A stretch of 64,000 bases of DNA from Bowmanella denitrificans (GCF_002887595.1 NZ_PEBU01000001.1:682001-746000), one strand, 5' to 3'; shown: positions 8,670-19,922, counted from the first letter of the stretch. The notes: generated by a model from the sequence alone, not told the origin. A program made the numbers and translations.

Positions 8670-9839
8670 TTAGTTTTTGATCTTCTCCAGCCGCTCTTTC
8701 AATTCCAGCGCCTGTGCAAGATAGAGTTTGGCACTATTATGGTTAGGGTCGACCTCCAATACCTTTTCCCATTTATCTATGGCCGTATCCAACTCCTGAC
8801 GACGAAAAGCCGATGAGGCTTCACGGTGGTATTGGTCAGAGATTTCTTTCTGCAATATCAGCATTTCTTCCATGGCCTGACTATTTTGCGGATGCAACTC
8901 GGTGGCTTGCTTAAAGTCCCGAAACGCTTGCATCTTATTGCCATTAAGTAAACTTAGCCCGGCCGCTTCAGCAAAGTTTATCGACGCCTGATCTTTCTTG
9001 TCGGTAGCGGCTAGTTGCTGCCCATAACCTTCCAATGCGATCAGCGCAATGCTTCTGGCATCACGACTCAAATCTCCAAAGGCTTTCAGCGATTGATATT
9101 GCTCCACTGCAGCGGCAAAATCTTGTTGTTGAGTCAATGTGGTCATCCGCTCGAGCAGTGAGTCCTGACTTGGCGGCATGGGTTTGGCTGTTTCAGCCTT
9201 AACCAGTTCAGAGGTTACCGCATCTTCAATTGGATCTTCTACATTATCGGCTTGAGTTTCCGTTGCGACTTCAATCTCTTTGGCCTTAACATCGACGGGC
9301 TTTTGCTTCTCTGGCGTTTTTGCTGGTTGGCTACGCACAAACTTGGCTTCTGCGGTCAGCGGAATCCTGATGGTTTGGCCAATATTTACCCGGCTGGGGC
9401 TGGCAATATCATTGTATTTAGCCAATGCATAGAACTTCAACGGTGAATTAAGGTATTTACCCGCCAAGGTAGACAGGCTCTCACCGGAAGATAATGTCAC
9501 TTCAAAAAACTCGGGGGGAAAATAACTGCTGGCAGGGGAGTCTATTTGTTTCAACAGCTCCTTGGCACTGCTACTGGCAGGAATATTGATAAGATAAGCC
9601 TGCAATTCTGCCTTGGCCTGTGGTGCTTCACCTTGCTCCAAATGCTCCAGGGCTTTACTGAATCTTTCCCTTGGTGACAGTCCCGGCTGCGCTTGCACAA
9701 CAACTTGTGCTTGATTGGCAGTACCGGACTGCTTCTCCTCTTTTGAAAAAAACTTATCGGTGGCTTTGCAGCCAACCAACATGGCAATCAACACTATGGT
9801 TAATGCCGTTTTTGCACTGATATCCCTACTTTTAAGCAT
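8670..9839 (-). CDS. LysM and TPR lipoprotein
   Basis: 389 residues. N-terminal hydrophobic segment with a lipobox-like MLVGC (Cys at 24). A short TPR-like unit (about 57-95) is followed by a LysM domain near residues 113-160 (VTLSSGESLSTLAGKYLN ... IGQTIRIPL), an acidic/Lys-rich linker and C-terminal TPR units such as ATELHPQNSQAMEEML and KVLEVDPNHNSAKLYLAQAL. LysM domains bind peptidoglycan or chitin-like glycans, so this is likely an outer-membrane protein anchored to the wall. It is convergent with the TPR lipoprotein (26 bases between stops) and divergent from tapT. Together the three lipoproteins form an envelope cluster. Confidence 0.8.
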   Translation of the reverse strand: MLKSRDISAKTALTIVLIAMLVGCKATDKFFSKEEKQSGTANQAQVVVQAQPGLSPRERFSKALEHLEQGEAPQAKAELQAYLINIPASSSAKELLKQIDSPASSYFPPEFFEVTLSSGESLSTLAGKYLNSPLKFYALAKYNDIASPSRVNIGQTIRIPLTAEAKFVRSQPAKTPEKQKPVDVKAKEIEVATETQADNVEDPIEDAVTSELVKAETAKPMPPSQDSLLERMTTLTQQQDFAAAVEQYQSLKAFGDLSRDARSIALIALEGYGQQLAATDKKDQASINFAEAAGLSLLNGNKMQAFRDFKQATELHPQNSQAMEEMLILQKEISDQYHREASSAFRRQELDTAIDKWEKVLEVDPNHNSAKLYLAQALELKERLEKIKN

Positions 9840-10013
9840 TTGCTACGTCCACCTGTTTAACACTACTGTTGCAATGCGTTACCACCTAACTCCGCATTTC
9901 CTGCTATTTTTTACATTCCGATCCAAGAATATAGCATAGTCAGCTTTGACCAAAAGCCCATTTAGATGAATAGATAAGTTACACTTCAGACAATTTCTCT
10001 CAGTACTTTATTT

Positions 10014-10583
10014 ATGCCGAAACGTCACTACTGTATGGCTTGTCAGTTTCCTTTGTCGGTATGCTTGTGCAAATTTGTGCACAAAATATGTAATAGTGTT
10101 GAACTCACTGTGTTACAGCACCCAAGTGAAACCAAGGTAGCAAAGAATACCGCCCGATTGCTGGCCCTGGCACTGCAAAACATTCAGATAGTAGTTGGAG
10201 AAACAGCGCAGGACTTCAGGCAATTGCAAGCGTTTTGTTTGCAGCACCACAATGACGTTGCCTTACTTTATCCCTCAACAGTTAGTCGTCCTCTTGAAGA
10301 GCTCAATAAAGCGCATAACATAAAGTATCTGTTATTGCTGGATGGTACCTGGAAAAAGGCCTTCAAACTTTATCAATGTAATCCCTGGCTGACAGCATTG
10401 CCGTGTTGGCACTTTGCTCATCCACCAGCCAGTCAATATCAGCGCAAAGCACACCGCTCTGATAGTCTCTCCACATTGGAAGCTGCCGCTTATGGATTAC
10501 ACTTACTGGAAAATATCGACACCGCGCCACTGCTGGTATTGCAGCAAAAACGGCAGCAATTCTCAGGGCAGCGGCCAGACTAA
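10014..10583 (+). CDS. tapT: DTW-domain tRNA-uridine aminocarboxypropyltransferase
   Basis: 189 residues of the DTW family (YfiP/TapT). Visible features: N-terminal CMACQFPLSVCLC zinc-ribbon-like cysteines, HPSETKVAKNTARLL, and the signature LDGTWKKAFKLY (family DxTW). E. coli TapT transfers the 3-amino-3-carboxypropyl group from S-adenosylmethionine to U47 of tRNA. Length is somewhat shorter than the E. coli protein. The 3' end overlaps the histidine kinase gene on the opposite strand by 21 bases. Confidence 0.88.
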   Translation: MPKRHYCMACQFPLSVCLCKFVHKICNSVELTVLQHPSETKVAKNTARLLALALQNIQIVVGETAQDFRQLQAFCLQHHNDVALLYPSTVSRPLEELNKAHNIKYLLLLDGTWKKAFKLYQCNPWLTALPCWHFAHPPASQYQRKAHRSDSLSTLEAAAYGLHLLENIDTAPLLVLQQKRQQFSGQRPD

Positions 10584-11822
10584 TTCTACCCTGGCGCCTC
10601 CCCCCGGCAGATTACCCAAATGTATCCGACCACCATGTTTACTTATGATTACATTTGCCAGCGTTAAGCCAATACCAGAGCCCCCCGTTTTGGTTGTGTA
10701 CAGTGGGGTCAGGGCATTGTCCAAGTTAGCAAAACCAGCACCACAGTCGTCAACTTGCAGGACCTGACTTTTATCCCGGCAGTAACATCGAACCCAGACT
10801 TTGCGCTCGCCTTCTTCAGACGCTTCCAGTGCATTCTTCACCAGATTGATCAGCATCTGTGCAAAAAGTTCGGGATCAGCATAACAGCGACCTTCGCCAC
10901 TAAATTCAAGTTGATCACCCGCTTTCAACAGGCCATTACATTGTTCCAGCACGGCTGAGAAGCTGAACCATTCTTGTCTCGGCGGTGGTAACTGAGACAC
11001 AGATGCAAAACGTTGCACAAATTCCAGCAATACATTGGCTCTTTGCCTTACCCTTTCCAACACTTTTCGTACCTGCGACTCTTGCCAGTTATCACCGCAA
11101 AGCAAGGTATCAGCCATAGAAGACATGGGAGTCAGAGAGTTGCGTAATTCATGGCTAAGTACCCTGACCAAATTGGTTTGAATTGCCAACTCAGCCTGCT
11201 GAAGCGGCTGACTAATGTCGAACGCGGTAAACAGCCAGTATTGTTCGCCTTGCCATTCATAACGAATAGATTGGGTTTGCCAGCCTTTGTGTAACAAATG
11301 ATGGCTTAGCCCCGCTGGTGTCATTTCAAAGCCAAGATCGGTGTAACTGCTTCCTACCAGGCGCGCGATACCAGGCAGGCTGTTGCTGGCAGGATTGGCA
11401 TATAATAAAGTTCCCTGCCCACTAAACACACAGACCGGCTGACTCCAGTTGCTAAACATCAACTCAATCAGCAAAGCCAGACTTTGTTGTTGATGTTCAG
11501 CTCTCAATCGGTCTGCTGCCAGATTATCGATATCTTTACTCAATTGCGCCAGCAAGCCGGATTGTTGCAACTGATTTGGACATACCGCATCTTCGCCACT
11601 ATGCAAACGCTGCACGTAGTTACTCAGCAACATCAAAGGCAAGTTCAATTGCTGCCAGAACTTGTATGTCAACCAGCCAAAAGGATAGAGCAGAGCGAAT
11701 AGCAGGGTTAGCATGGCCAGCACGCTCCAGCCCCAATGCCATGTCAGAATTAGCAGCAAGACAAGAACCAAGAGTTGGATGCTGCAAAACAGCATCAGTA
11801 GTCGGGATTCTCTAGTCTTCAT
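10563..11822 (-). CDS. NtrY-like sensor histidine kinase
   Basis: 419 residues from ATG 11822; the coding region overlaps the end of the response regulator by 11 bases, so they are co-translated. Two hydrophobic spans (about 8-28 and 32-52) precede a HAMP/linker segment, a PAS-like domain (residues 118-205), and a HisKA box with the phospho-acceptor His224 in VLSHELRNSLTPM. N box (INLVKNALEAS), G1 (VDDCGAGF) and G2 (GGSGIGLTLAN) of the ATPase domain are intact. It very likely phosphorylates the NtrC-type regulator encoded just upstream. The signal is unknown; the link to the efflux operon is from position. Confidence 0.88.
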   Translation of the reverse strand: MKTRESRLLMLFCSIQLLVLVLLLILTWHWGWSVLAMLTLLFALLYPFGWLTYKFWQQLNLPLMLLSNYVQRLHSGEDAVCPNQLQQSGLLAQLSKDIDNLAADRLRAEHQQQSLALLIELMFSNWSQPVCVFSGQGTLLYANPASNSLPGIARLVGSSYTDLGFEMTPAGLSHHLLHKGWQTQSIRYEWQGEQYWLFTAFDISQPLQQAELAIQTNLVRVLSHELRNSLTPMSSMADTLLCGDNWQESQVRKVLERVRQRANVLLEFVQRFASVSQLPPPRQEWFSFSAVLEQCNGLLKAGDQLEFSGEGRCYADPELFAQMLINLVKNALEASEEGERKVWVRCYCRDKSQVLQVDDCGAGFANLDNALTPLYTTKTGGSGIGLTLANVIISKHGGRIHLGNLPGGGARVELVWPLP

Positions 11823-13176
11823 CAGGACCAAAATCCTGTTTGTCCAGTGCGAACTTTTCCATCCGCCGGTACAAGGCCATGCGGGAAATACCCAAAGCTT
11901 GTGCCGCTTTGCTGATATGTCCTTTATAGTGAAGTAAGGCAGCTTCCACTAACTCGGCTTCCACTTCTTCCAGCGGCCGCAAGCCAACCTGTCGTTTGGC
12001 AGAAGAGCCTGCCAGCATAAGCTGCGAAGACGAGATGATGCCATCACGGCAAATCAATACAGAGCGCTCAATCACATGACTCAGTTCACGAATATTACCC
12101 GGCCAGCTGTGTTCCCTCAAACGTTGAATGGCATCGTCAGATAGCCTAACCGGTCCTTTGTTATATTTGGCTGCAAAGGCCTGTAAAAAATGCTCGGCCA
12201 GGGGCGGGATATCTTGCAGCCTATCGCGCAGCGGAGGCAGTTCAATCACAAAAGTATTGAGTCTGAACAACAGATCCTGACGAAACTTACCTTCAGAAAC
12301 ACTGGCGTGCAGATCAGCATTGGTGGCACTAATAACCCTGACATCGGTAGAGCGTGTGAGGCTGGTGCCCAGCACTTCATATTCTCCTGTCTCCAGCACC
12401 CTGAGCAATTTAGGTTGAACATCCAATGGCAAAGTGCCCACTTCGTCCATAAACAGCGTACCGCCATTAGCCAATTCAAAGCGCCCTGTGCGCGCTTCTC
12501 TGGCATCGGTAAATGCACCTTTGGCATGGCCAAATAATTCGCTTTCAAACAGGGTGGCGGGGACAGCCCCCATATTGACCGTTACAAAGGGGCTTTCACT
12601 GCGCTGAGACAACTGATAAATGCGTTTGGCCAATTGCGATTTACCCGTGCCGTTTTCACCCAATATCAGAATATTGGCATCCGTTGGTGCTAATTGCTCC
12701 AGCATTAACTCCAGTTCTTGCATGGCAGGAGAAACCGCGATCCATCCATGGTGGGTTGTTTTAGCTGGCGATGGTATGACAGTATCAGCGATTCTTTCGC
12801 CCTGTAACTGCTGCTGAATAATCTGTAACAGGCGAGACTTATCCCAGGGCTTTTCAATGAAATCCACTGCGCCGCTCTTCATTCCCCTGACGGCCAGATC
12901 AACACTTCCCCAAGCGGTCATCAGAATCACTTTCAGCCCTTGCTGAACCAAAGAGGTCAGATACTCAAGACCTTCTTCGCCACTGGTAGTATCACGATGA
13001 AAGTTCATATCCAGCAATACAATATCAGGCCGATGGCGACTAACCTGTACCGCAATTTCGCGCCCGTCAGCGGCTTCAACAACACGGTACCCTTCGTTGC
13101 AAAGCAGCATGTCAAGCGCCAGGCGAATATCCTCATCATCATCTGCCACTAAGATAAGGCCTGAGTCCCGACGCAT
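11812..13176 (-). CDS. sigma-54-type response regulator (NtrC family) with GAFTDA loop
   Basis: 454 residues with receiver, AAA+ and Fis-type HTH domains. Receiver: ADDDEDIRL with acidic pocket and phospho-acceptor Asp56 (VLLDMNF). AAA+: Walker A GENGTGKS (173-180), Walker [10 protein letters not shown], and the loop that normally reads GAFTGA reads GAFTDA at 220-225. The C-terminus has a HTH ([22 protein letters not shown]). Regulators of this type drive open-complex formation by sigma-54 RNA polymerase; the changed loop residue could alter sigma-54 contact. It is downstream of the efflux operon, separated from it by a terminator, and overlaps the sensor kinase gene. Confidence 0.92.
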   Translation of the reverse strand: MRRDSGLILVADDDEDIRLALDMLLCNEGYRVVEAADGREIAVQVSRHRPDIVLLDMNFHRDTTSGEEGLEYLTSLVQQGLKVILMTAWGSVDLAVRGMKSGAVDFIEKPWDKSRLLQIIQQQLQGERIADTVIPSPAKTTHHGWIAVSPAMQELELMLEQLAPTDANILILGENGTGKSQLAKRIYQLSQRSESPFVTVNMGAVPATLFESELFGHAKGAFTDAREARTGRFELANGGTLFMDEVGTLPLDVQPKLLRVLETGEYEVLGTSLTRSTDVRVISATNADLHASVSEGKFRQDLLFRLNTFVIELPPLRDRLQDIPPLAEHFLQAFAAKYNKGPVRLSDDAIQRLREHSWPGNIRELSHVIERSVLICRDGIISSSQLMLAGSSAKRQVGLRPLEEVEAELVEAALLHYKGHISKAAQALGISRMALYRRMEKFALDKQDFGPDED

Positions 13177-13229
13177 ATAGTTGTTCCCGACAAAGATGTA
13201 TACCCGCCAACCGGCGAAGGAAAGTAGGT

Positions 13230-13262
13230 AAAAAATAAAAGGGGCATTCTAAAGAATACCCC
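13230..13262 (-). terminator. rho-independent terminator after ABC permease gene
   Basis: Read on the minus strand, GGGGTATTCT and AGAATGCCCC form a 10-bp stem with one mismatch around a TT loop, followed by TTTTATTTTTT. It lies between the permease stop and the response-regulator start, so the regulator pair is probably transcribed mostly from its own promoter. Confidence 0.75.
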
Positions 13263-13318
13263 AGACAAGGTAAATTCGGGTCAATGCTGTTTTATGCAAC
13301 ATGGTCGAATATTGGTTA

Positions 13319-15784
13319 TTACAGTTCCCTTAGCACACGCATGGGGTCTGACTGGATTGTTCTCCAACTGGGTACAGCCACCGATATCAACATAGCCAAT
13401 GCCAATACCAAAGCAACCATCGCACTCACTGACCAGGTAAACTCGGGGAGCTGCTCGACTAAACCGGCCATATACTGATAGCCAAATACCGAAACAACAA
13501 ATCCTAATGCCAAGCCCAGCGCCAACATCAGTCCGGCATCCCTAAGCAGTAACTTAAGCAGTGAAAACTGTTTAGCGCCGGTAGCCATGCGCACCGCCAT
13601 TTCATAGCGTTTTTGGGCCGCAGTCATCTGGCTGAGACCGGATACGCCAATAACTGCCAAAGCTAGGGTCAGTGCAGCCATGACTAAAACCACGTACATA
13701 TTTAACCTAGCGCTTTGCGTCATACTTGACCAACGGCTCTGAATGGAATTGATAGCCACATCACCAAGACGTGGATCGAGATCGCGCAGCAAAGTGGCAA
13801 CCGTTTCTTGGTCCAGATTTTCCCCCTCGGGCAAAATTACCAGCGTTGTCAACCGAGCACCGGCCAACTCTTCAGCAGCATAGAGGGTCGGTAAATTGTA
13901 GCTAATGTTGCTGCCCACAGTTGGGGTAATACTGTCTACTACACCTACCACCGTCAGAACATCATCATTTTCGCTACCGACACGCAATGCTTTACCTACA
14001 ATGTCCTGCCACTGCTGCGAGCCAAAACGCTCCTCTGCCAGACGTTTATCCACAATAACGTTATCAGTGCCGATATCCTGTGCATTGATATCCCGTCCTG
14101 CCAGCAGTTTTATACCGAATTTTGCGAAGTATCCATCAGTAACCGGTGCCGTTATCATCATACGGTTTTCATTAGTTTCCGGGTCAGGAAAGCTGGTAAT
14201 TCTCATATTGGCTCTTAACGGCAATGTTGATACGTCAAGCACTTGTGCGTTCAGACTGCTTAGTCGCTGGTTCATGCGCTGGCGTAATAGAAATAGTTCA
14301 CTACCCTTGTATTCTTCGTACTCATCAAGATTCTGCTGCCAGGCTTCGTCAGCGTATTCCATGCTGACTTCAAAGGCGTTTGGCAGTTCAAACCCCAGTG
14401 ATTGATACACTTCATCAAAACTGTTTTTTGCACAAATCAGGGATATTGTCAGTAATAAACAAGCCAATACTAACTGCACAACCATTAGGATACGTCCCAA
14501 TGCCTGATTTTGCTGCGATGGAGTCCCCTTGCCACTGCTGTTAAGACTATCGGTCAGGCTGTCTTTCTTGACATGTATTAAGGCGACAAAGGCAAACAGA
14601 ACATTAATAATGCACACGGTAGCAAGTCCGACCACGGCGCTACTAGTATCCAGTTGGATATGAGATAGCAAAGGCAGACTGTCACCAGCCAGGGCAGGCA
14701 GGAAACGAATTAACCAAGCCGCAGCCAGCAAACCCAATAGCGTAGCTAAAGCGAACATTGGCAGATTTTCCACAAAAATTAGATTTCTCAATCTCTGCAC
14801 CGTCGACCCCATGCAAAGCTGTATGGAGAACTCTTTATTGCGGCCTTGATAATGTGCAATAAACATATTGAACAAGTTCAAACAGGCCATCACTAACAGA
14901 CTCACCATCGCCAGCAATAATGCTAAAACTAACACATGGCTATCTCCCATAAATGCATCACGATAAGGTAGGATCTCTGCAGTAAATGGCTTGGACAGGA
15001 TAAATTGTTGCGCTTGCTCCTCAGAGATCTCGGCTTTTACGTAGCCACGGAACCAGCTTTCTATTTCCTGGGTACTGGGTAGCATCCCTGAATTGGCTCT
15101 GACAAGCGTGATGACACCATTAGTAATGTTAAGTGTTTCAGGTTGGGTCAGTGACTCCTGCATATTTTCAAACAACCAGACCTGCTGATAGCCTTGATCC
15201 ATATCATCATCAGACTCCACGCTGACAAAGTCTGCCAGCACACCTAAGATTGGATAATCTTTGCCAGCCATGCTGACAGTCGTATTCAGAACATTTTCAC
15301 GTCCACCAAGCGCAATCTGCCAGAAAGAATTGGATATCCAGATGCCTTGCTTAGCTTCATCTGCCGTTGTGGTTTGACCCAGCAATATATCCAGTCCAAG
15401 CACTTCCGGGCTGCCCATAGAAGCATTTATGCGGGTAACGGTATACTGCTGCGCATTTATTGTCAGATTACTGTCCCCTAATCGAAACTGGGCCCAATTC
15501 AGTTCATTACCGAATTGTTGCTGTAAATGGGCCACCCTGCGCAAATCGCTTAGAAACGAGACGGAAATGTCGTCGGTAAACTGCAAATTAGCACTTACCT
15601 GATACAGATGACTTTCCTCTTTGATATCCGGTAGCGGCAACAACAATAGGGTTTTGGCGATGGCCACCACAGTTAGCACGGCGGCTAATGTCATGCCCAG
15701 CGTCAGGACCAGAGGCAAACTCAATCTTGGTAATGTAAGCAGCCGCACCACCCCCTGTTTCAACGCGCTCTGGTAAAGGCTCAT
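13319..15784 (-). CDS. MacB/FtsX-type ABC transporter permease
   Basis: 821 residues. An N-terminal span (VLTLGMTLAAVLTVVAIAK), a large extracytoplasmic MacB_PCD-like domain, then clusters of spans near residues 285-400 and 435-450, a second periplasmic domain and a final three-span FtsX domain (VYVVLVMAALTLALAVIGVSG, LALGLALGFVVSVFG, VALVLALAMLISVAVPSW). This is the duplicated FtsX layout of large MacB-like permeases without a fused ATPase. ATPase and permease share an ATGA overlap. It probably exports a peptide, lipid or antimicrobial together with the adjacent ATPase and adaptor; the substrate is not evident. Confidence 0.87.
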   Translation of the reverse strand: MSLYQSALKQGVVRLLTLPRLSLPLVLTLGMTLAAVLTVVAIAKTLLLLPLPDIKEESHLYQVSANLQFTDDISVSFLSDLRRVAHLQQQFGNELNWAQFRLGDSNLTINAQQYTVTRINASMGSPEVLGLDILLGQTTTADEAKQGIWISNSFWQIALGGRENVLNTTVSMAGKDYPILGVLADFVSVESDDDMDQGYQQVWLFENMQESLTQPETLNITNGVITLVRANSGMLPSTQEIESWFRGYVKAEISEEQAQQFILSKPFTAEILPYRDAFMGDSHVLVLALLLAMVSLLVMACLNLFNMFIAHYQGRNKEFSIQLCMGSTVQRLRNLIFVENLPMFALATLLGLLAAAWLIRFLPALAGDSLPLLSHIQLDTSSAVVGLATVCIINVLFAFVALIHVKKDSLTDSLNSSGKGTPSQQNQALGRILMVVQLVLACLLLTISLICAKNSFDEVYQSLGFELPNAFEVSMEYADEAWQQNLDEYEEYKGSELFLLRQRMNQRLSSLNAQVLDVSTLPLRANMRITSFPDPETNENRMMITAPVTDGYFAKFGIKLLAGRDINAQDIGTDNVIVDKRLAEERFGSQQWQDIVGKALRVGSENDDVLTVVGVVDSITPTVGSNISYNLPTLYAAEELAGARLTTLVILPEGENLDQETVATLLRDLDPRLGDVAINSIQSRWSSMTQSARLNMYVVLVMAALTLALAVIGVSGLSQMTAAQKRYEMAVRMATGAKQFSLLKLLLRDAGLMLALGLALGFVVSVFGYQYMAGLVEQLPEFTWSVSAMVALVLALAMLISVAVPSWRTIQSDPMRVLREL

Positions 15785-16485
15785 GCGACCTCCTTATCCG
15801 CTTTAATTTGCTGTTCTGCCACTACTTTGCCATCCAACAACTGAATCTGACGATTCGCCAGGCCACTGTAACGACTATCGTGCGTTACCATCACTATCGT
15901 GGCACCTTGTTTATTCAGCTCCAGTAGCAGTTGCATCACTGCGTCACCGTTTTTTGTGTCCAGGTTACCTGTCGGCTCGTCCACCAAAATCAGGTCTGGG
16001 TTGCCTACCAGAGCACGGGCGATAGCGACACGCTGTTGTTGTCCGCCTGAGATTTGATTGGGCCGGTATTCTATTCTGTGTCCCATGCCAACCTTTTCCA
16101 GCGCATCTGTGACAGCGGCTTTAATCGCTTCTTTGTTTTCACCGCGGTGTTCCAGTGGCAAAGCCACATTCTCAAACACGGTCAAACTATCAATCAGGTT
16201 AAAGGACTGGAACACATAACCTATATGCTGGTTACGCACTGCAGTGCGCTGATCCACCTTCAAACCACGGGTATCGATACCCGCAATCTGGTAACTACCT
16301 TCTGTAGCACTGTCCAGCAAGCCCATAATGGTGAGCAGGGTGGATTTGCCACATCCTGAGGGGCCGGTAATAGCCACAAACTCTCCTTGTTTCACTTCCA
16401 GACTGATACCGCGCAGGGCATGCGTTTCGATTTGCTGGCCAAGGTAAGATTTATGAATGTCACGCATTGAGACGATAGTTTTCAT
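15781..16485 (-). CDS. ABC transporter ATP-binding protein (LolD/MacB type)
   Basis: 234 residues from ATG 16485, with AGGA 7-8 bases upstream; longer in-frame extensions overlap the adaptor gene and are not credible. Walker [11 protein letters not shown]-loop region [12 protein letters not shown], signature [15 protein letters not shown], Walker [13 protein letters not shown] and H-loop VTHD are all present. It belongs to the LolD/MacB/FtsE group that powers mechanotransmission-type exporters. It sits between adaptor and permease in one operon. Confidence 0.93.
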   Translation of the reverse strand: MKTIVSMRDIHKSYLGQQIETHALRGISLEVKQGEFVAITGPSGCGKSTLLTIMGLLDSATEGSYQIAGIDTRGLKVDQRTAVRNQHIGYVFQSFNLIDSLTVFENVALPLEHRGENKEAIKAAVTDALEKVGMGHRIEYRPNQISGGQQQRVAIARALVGNPDLILVDEPTGNLDTKNGDAVMQLLLELNKQGATIVMVTHDSRYSGLANRQIQLLDGKVVAEQQIKADKEVA

Positions 16486-16489
16486 CTGG

Positions 16490-17734
16490 TTATCCTTTTT
16501 GTTCAATCTGAATTTTTTGGTGGCTGGCCCATTGCTCAGGCATTTGGGCGATAACTTGTTCATTGGCCTGCAGGCCGGAAAGTACCTGTAAGTGTCCCTG
16601 GCTGATATCACCAAGTTCTATGGTGCGTTGCTCAGCCAGTCCTTCACCGGTCATCACAAAACGTTGCAACTGACTTCTGGGGCGCAATCCTGGGGCTTGT
16701 GCGACATAAAGGGCCTGCTGCAAAGACTGTAAGAATATCTGACCGGTAACTGACATAGCGGGGCGGGCATCGGCAGGGAGTTCCCCTTCAAGCCCGACTT
16801 CCGCCAGTACGGTGCCGTTGGTTACAACAGATTCAACCCGGTTAACCTTGCCTTTAACTTCACCTTTGCGGGTTTGTACCAGAACATCGGCCCCTAATTG
16901 AATCTGGTCTGCCTGATGCTGAGGAACACGCAATCTGGCCAGTAGTTTGCTGTCGCTACCCACTTTGCCCAGTGACGCGCCCTGAGGCACATTTTGCCCC
17001 AACTCAACATCCAGACTTTGCAATGTGCCTTCAATACCAGCCGTTATCTGCAGATCCTGTAGCTGAGTCTGTAACAGAGCGACCCGCTGTTCCTGCTGTT
17101 GCACTTCTATTTTCTGTTGTTGCAGTTGCAGGGCCTGCATTTCCATAAATTGCACTAACTTCTGTTTCTCAAATTCCAATCTGCGCTTTTGCAGTTTTAC
17201 ATCCAGCTCGGCGCGTTTAATATCCAGACTGGCAGAAACCCCACGGTCCTTTAGTTCAATTAACACCGCCAGTTCCATTTCAGCCTGTTCCAGGGCTGAT
17301 GCTATATCTGCGACTTGTCCCTCAAAATCTAATTTGTCATTGTTTTGTTCAAGCTCAAAAGACGCCAGCGCAGCCTGCTGCCTCAGTAATTCACCTTGCT
17401 CATGACTAACTTCTTGCTGAAGCTCTGGATTGGCTAGCAATAAGATAGGTGTGTCGGCTTTAACACTGGCTCCTGGGCGTTGATAGATCATCGCCACTTT
17501 ACCCATTGATTGAGCGGTAAGCAGCCGTTCTTCCGCAGAAAAGAATTCGCCGAAGGCCTGACTGTACAAATTCATATTGCCCTGCTCAACAGCCAACAGT
17601 TGCACCTCACTGGCAGACACACTGGGGATGTTCTCGCTGTTTAAGCTATAGATGGACAAAGCCAGCAGGGCACCCACACCCGCCGCCATATACCAGCCCC
17701 GCTTAGAAGATTTTTTTTCTAGATTAATTTGCAC
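16490..17734 (-). CDS. MacA/HlyD-type periplasmic adaptor of ABC efflux pump
   Basis: About 414 residues from GTG 17734, preferred because GGAG lies seven bases upstream; GTG 17752 would add six residues. One N-terminal span (WYMAAGVGALLALSIYSL) anchors the protein. Long coiled-coil hairpin (about residues 100-220, rich in Gln/Glu/Leu) is flanked by lipoyl-like halves (VKADTPILLLANPEL and GQNVPQGASLGKVG) and a beta-barrel domain. It bridges the inner-membrane ATPase-permease to an outer-membrane channel that is not encoded here. First gene of the operon adaptor-ATPase-permease. Confidence 0.88.
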   Translation of the reverse strand: MQINLEKKSSKRGWYMAAGVGALLALSIYSLNSENIPSVSASEVQLLAVEQGNMNLYSQAFGEFFSAEERLLTAQSMGKVAMIYQRPGASVKADTPILLLANPELQQEVSHEQGELLRQQAALASFELEQNNDKLDFEGQVADIASALEQAEMELAVLIELKDRGVSASLDIKRAELDVKLQKRRLEFEKQKLVQFMEMQALQLQQQKIEVQQQEQRVALLQTQLQDLQITAGIEGTLQSLDVELGQNVPQGASLGKVGSDSKLLARLRVPQHQADQIQLGADVLVQTRKGEVKGKVNRVESVVTNGTVLAEVGLEGELPADARPAMSVTGQIFLQSLQQALYVAQAPGLRPRSQLQRFVMTGEGLAEQRTIELGDISQGHLQVLSGLQANEQVIAQMPEQWASHQKIQIEQKG

Positions 17735-17771
17735 GATGACACTCCGATTCACACTTGCTTGTTAAGCGTAA

Positions 17772-17787
17772 TGAAAGTGTCGTACCA
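17772..17787 (-). promoter_or_regulatory. candidate sigma-54 promoter of efflux operon
   Basis: On the minus strand this reads TGGTACGACACTTTCA, close to the sigma-54 consensus TGGCAC-N5-TTGCA, with GG at -24 and TTTC instead of TTGC at -12. It ends about 38 bases before the adaptor start codon. The downstream operon carries an NtrC-type regulator gene behind it, which fits. Confidence 0.5.
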
Positions 17788-17851
17788 ATTTTAATTATCT
17801 TTAAAATACAAATAGTTAACTAATTTTCAGAATGGCTAACTCAGTTAACTA

Positions 17852-17887
17852 TGTTCGTATTCAAGCAGGCTTGTTCGAAAACGAACA
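17852..17887. promoter_or_regulatory. paired TGTTCG palindromes, candidate activator sites
   Basis: A perfect inverted repeat TGTTCG-AAAA-CGAACA lies at 17872-17887. A degenerate copy, TGTTCG-TATT-CAAGCA, lies at 17852-17867. Centres are 20 bp apart, about two helical turns, and 65-115 bp upstream of the sigma-54-like promoter. This is the layout of an enhancer for an NtrC-family activator. Confidence 0.5.
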
Positions 17888-17999
17888 ATGTACTTATGCA
17901 GTGAATTTGAAGGGTAGCGTCGTTCTCTGTGTAATGGACACATGGCTTGCTAGGTAAAATTCGGCTCTGACTAGCGCCGATGAATACTTCCTGCAAACA

Positions 18000-18023
18000 G
18001 AAAACCCGCCGGGAGGCGGGTTT
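18000..18023 (-). terminator. rho-independent terminator of the atp operon
   Basis: On minus, AACCCGCC and GGCGGGTT form an 8-bp GC-rich stem around TCCC, followed by TT and a T-rich stretch. It lies 26 bases after the atpC stop. Confidence 0.8.
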
Positions 18024-18048
18024 CTAAGATAAATTTCCAGACGGAAAC

Positions 18049-18465
18049 TTATTTACGCATGTTCTTAATCAGGCGCAGCTGGGCAATGGCTTCTGCCAGC
18101 TCTGCCGCCGCTTCAGCGTAGTTAAGATCATTGCTTGCATTGGCGATATGCTCTTCAGCACGACGCTTGGCATCCAGTGCGGCCTGTTCATCCAGGTCCG
18201 CAGCACGAACGGCCACGTCAGCCAGCACAGTGACGTTACCAGGCTGAACTTCTAATACGCCACCGGCGATGTAGATCAGCTCTTCGTGACCATGCTGTTT
18301 AACCAGTCGCACCATACCAGGCTTAAGGGTAGTCAGTAGCGGAGCGTGACCAGGGTAAATACCCAGTTCACCTTCGCTGCCGGTCACCTGAATGGTTTCT
18401 ACGCGACCAGAGAAGATCTTGTCTTCGGCGCTCACCACTTCGAGATGTACAGTCATAGCAGCCAT
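18049..18465 (-). CDS. atpC: F1F0 ATP synthase epsilon subunit
   Basis: 138 residues. N-terminal beta sandwich ([34 protein letters not shown]) and C-terminal helical hairpin rich in Ala/Glu ([16 protein letters not shown]). Epsilon couples the rotor to the catalytic head and inhibits ATP hydrolysis. A strong AAGGAGG ribosome site precedes ATG 18465. Last gene of atpIBEFHAGDC, 53 bases after atpD, followed by the operon terminator. Confidence 0.97.
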   Translation of the reverse strand: MAAMTVHLEVVSAEDKIFSGRVETIQVTGSEGELGIYPGHAPLLTTLKPGMVRLVKQHGHEELIYIAGGVLEVQPGNVTVLADVAVRAADLDEQAALDAKRRAEEHIANASNDLNYAEAAAELAEAIAQLRLIKNMRK

Positions 18466-18518
18466 TTCACCTCCTTACGGTTAACTAATGCACCGCCGGC
18501 TGGGCCAGCGGTACCCCC

Positions 18519-19922
<1,404 letters not shown>

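Noticed and set aside
17761-17850. GTTAAC motifs repeated upstream of the efflux operon as an operator
   Set aside because: Two short copies without symmetry or good spacing; the TGTTCG palindromes are the stronger signal.
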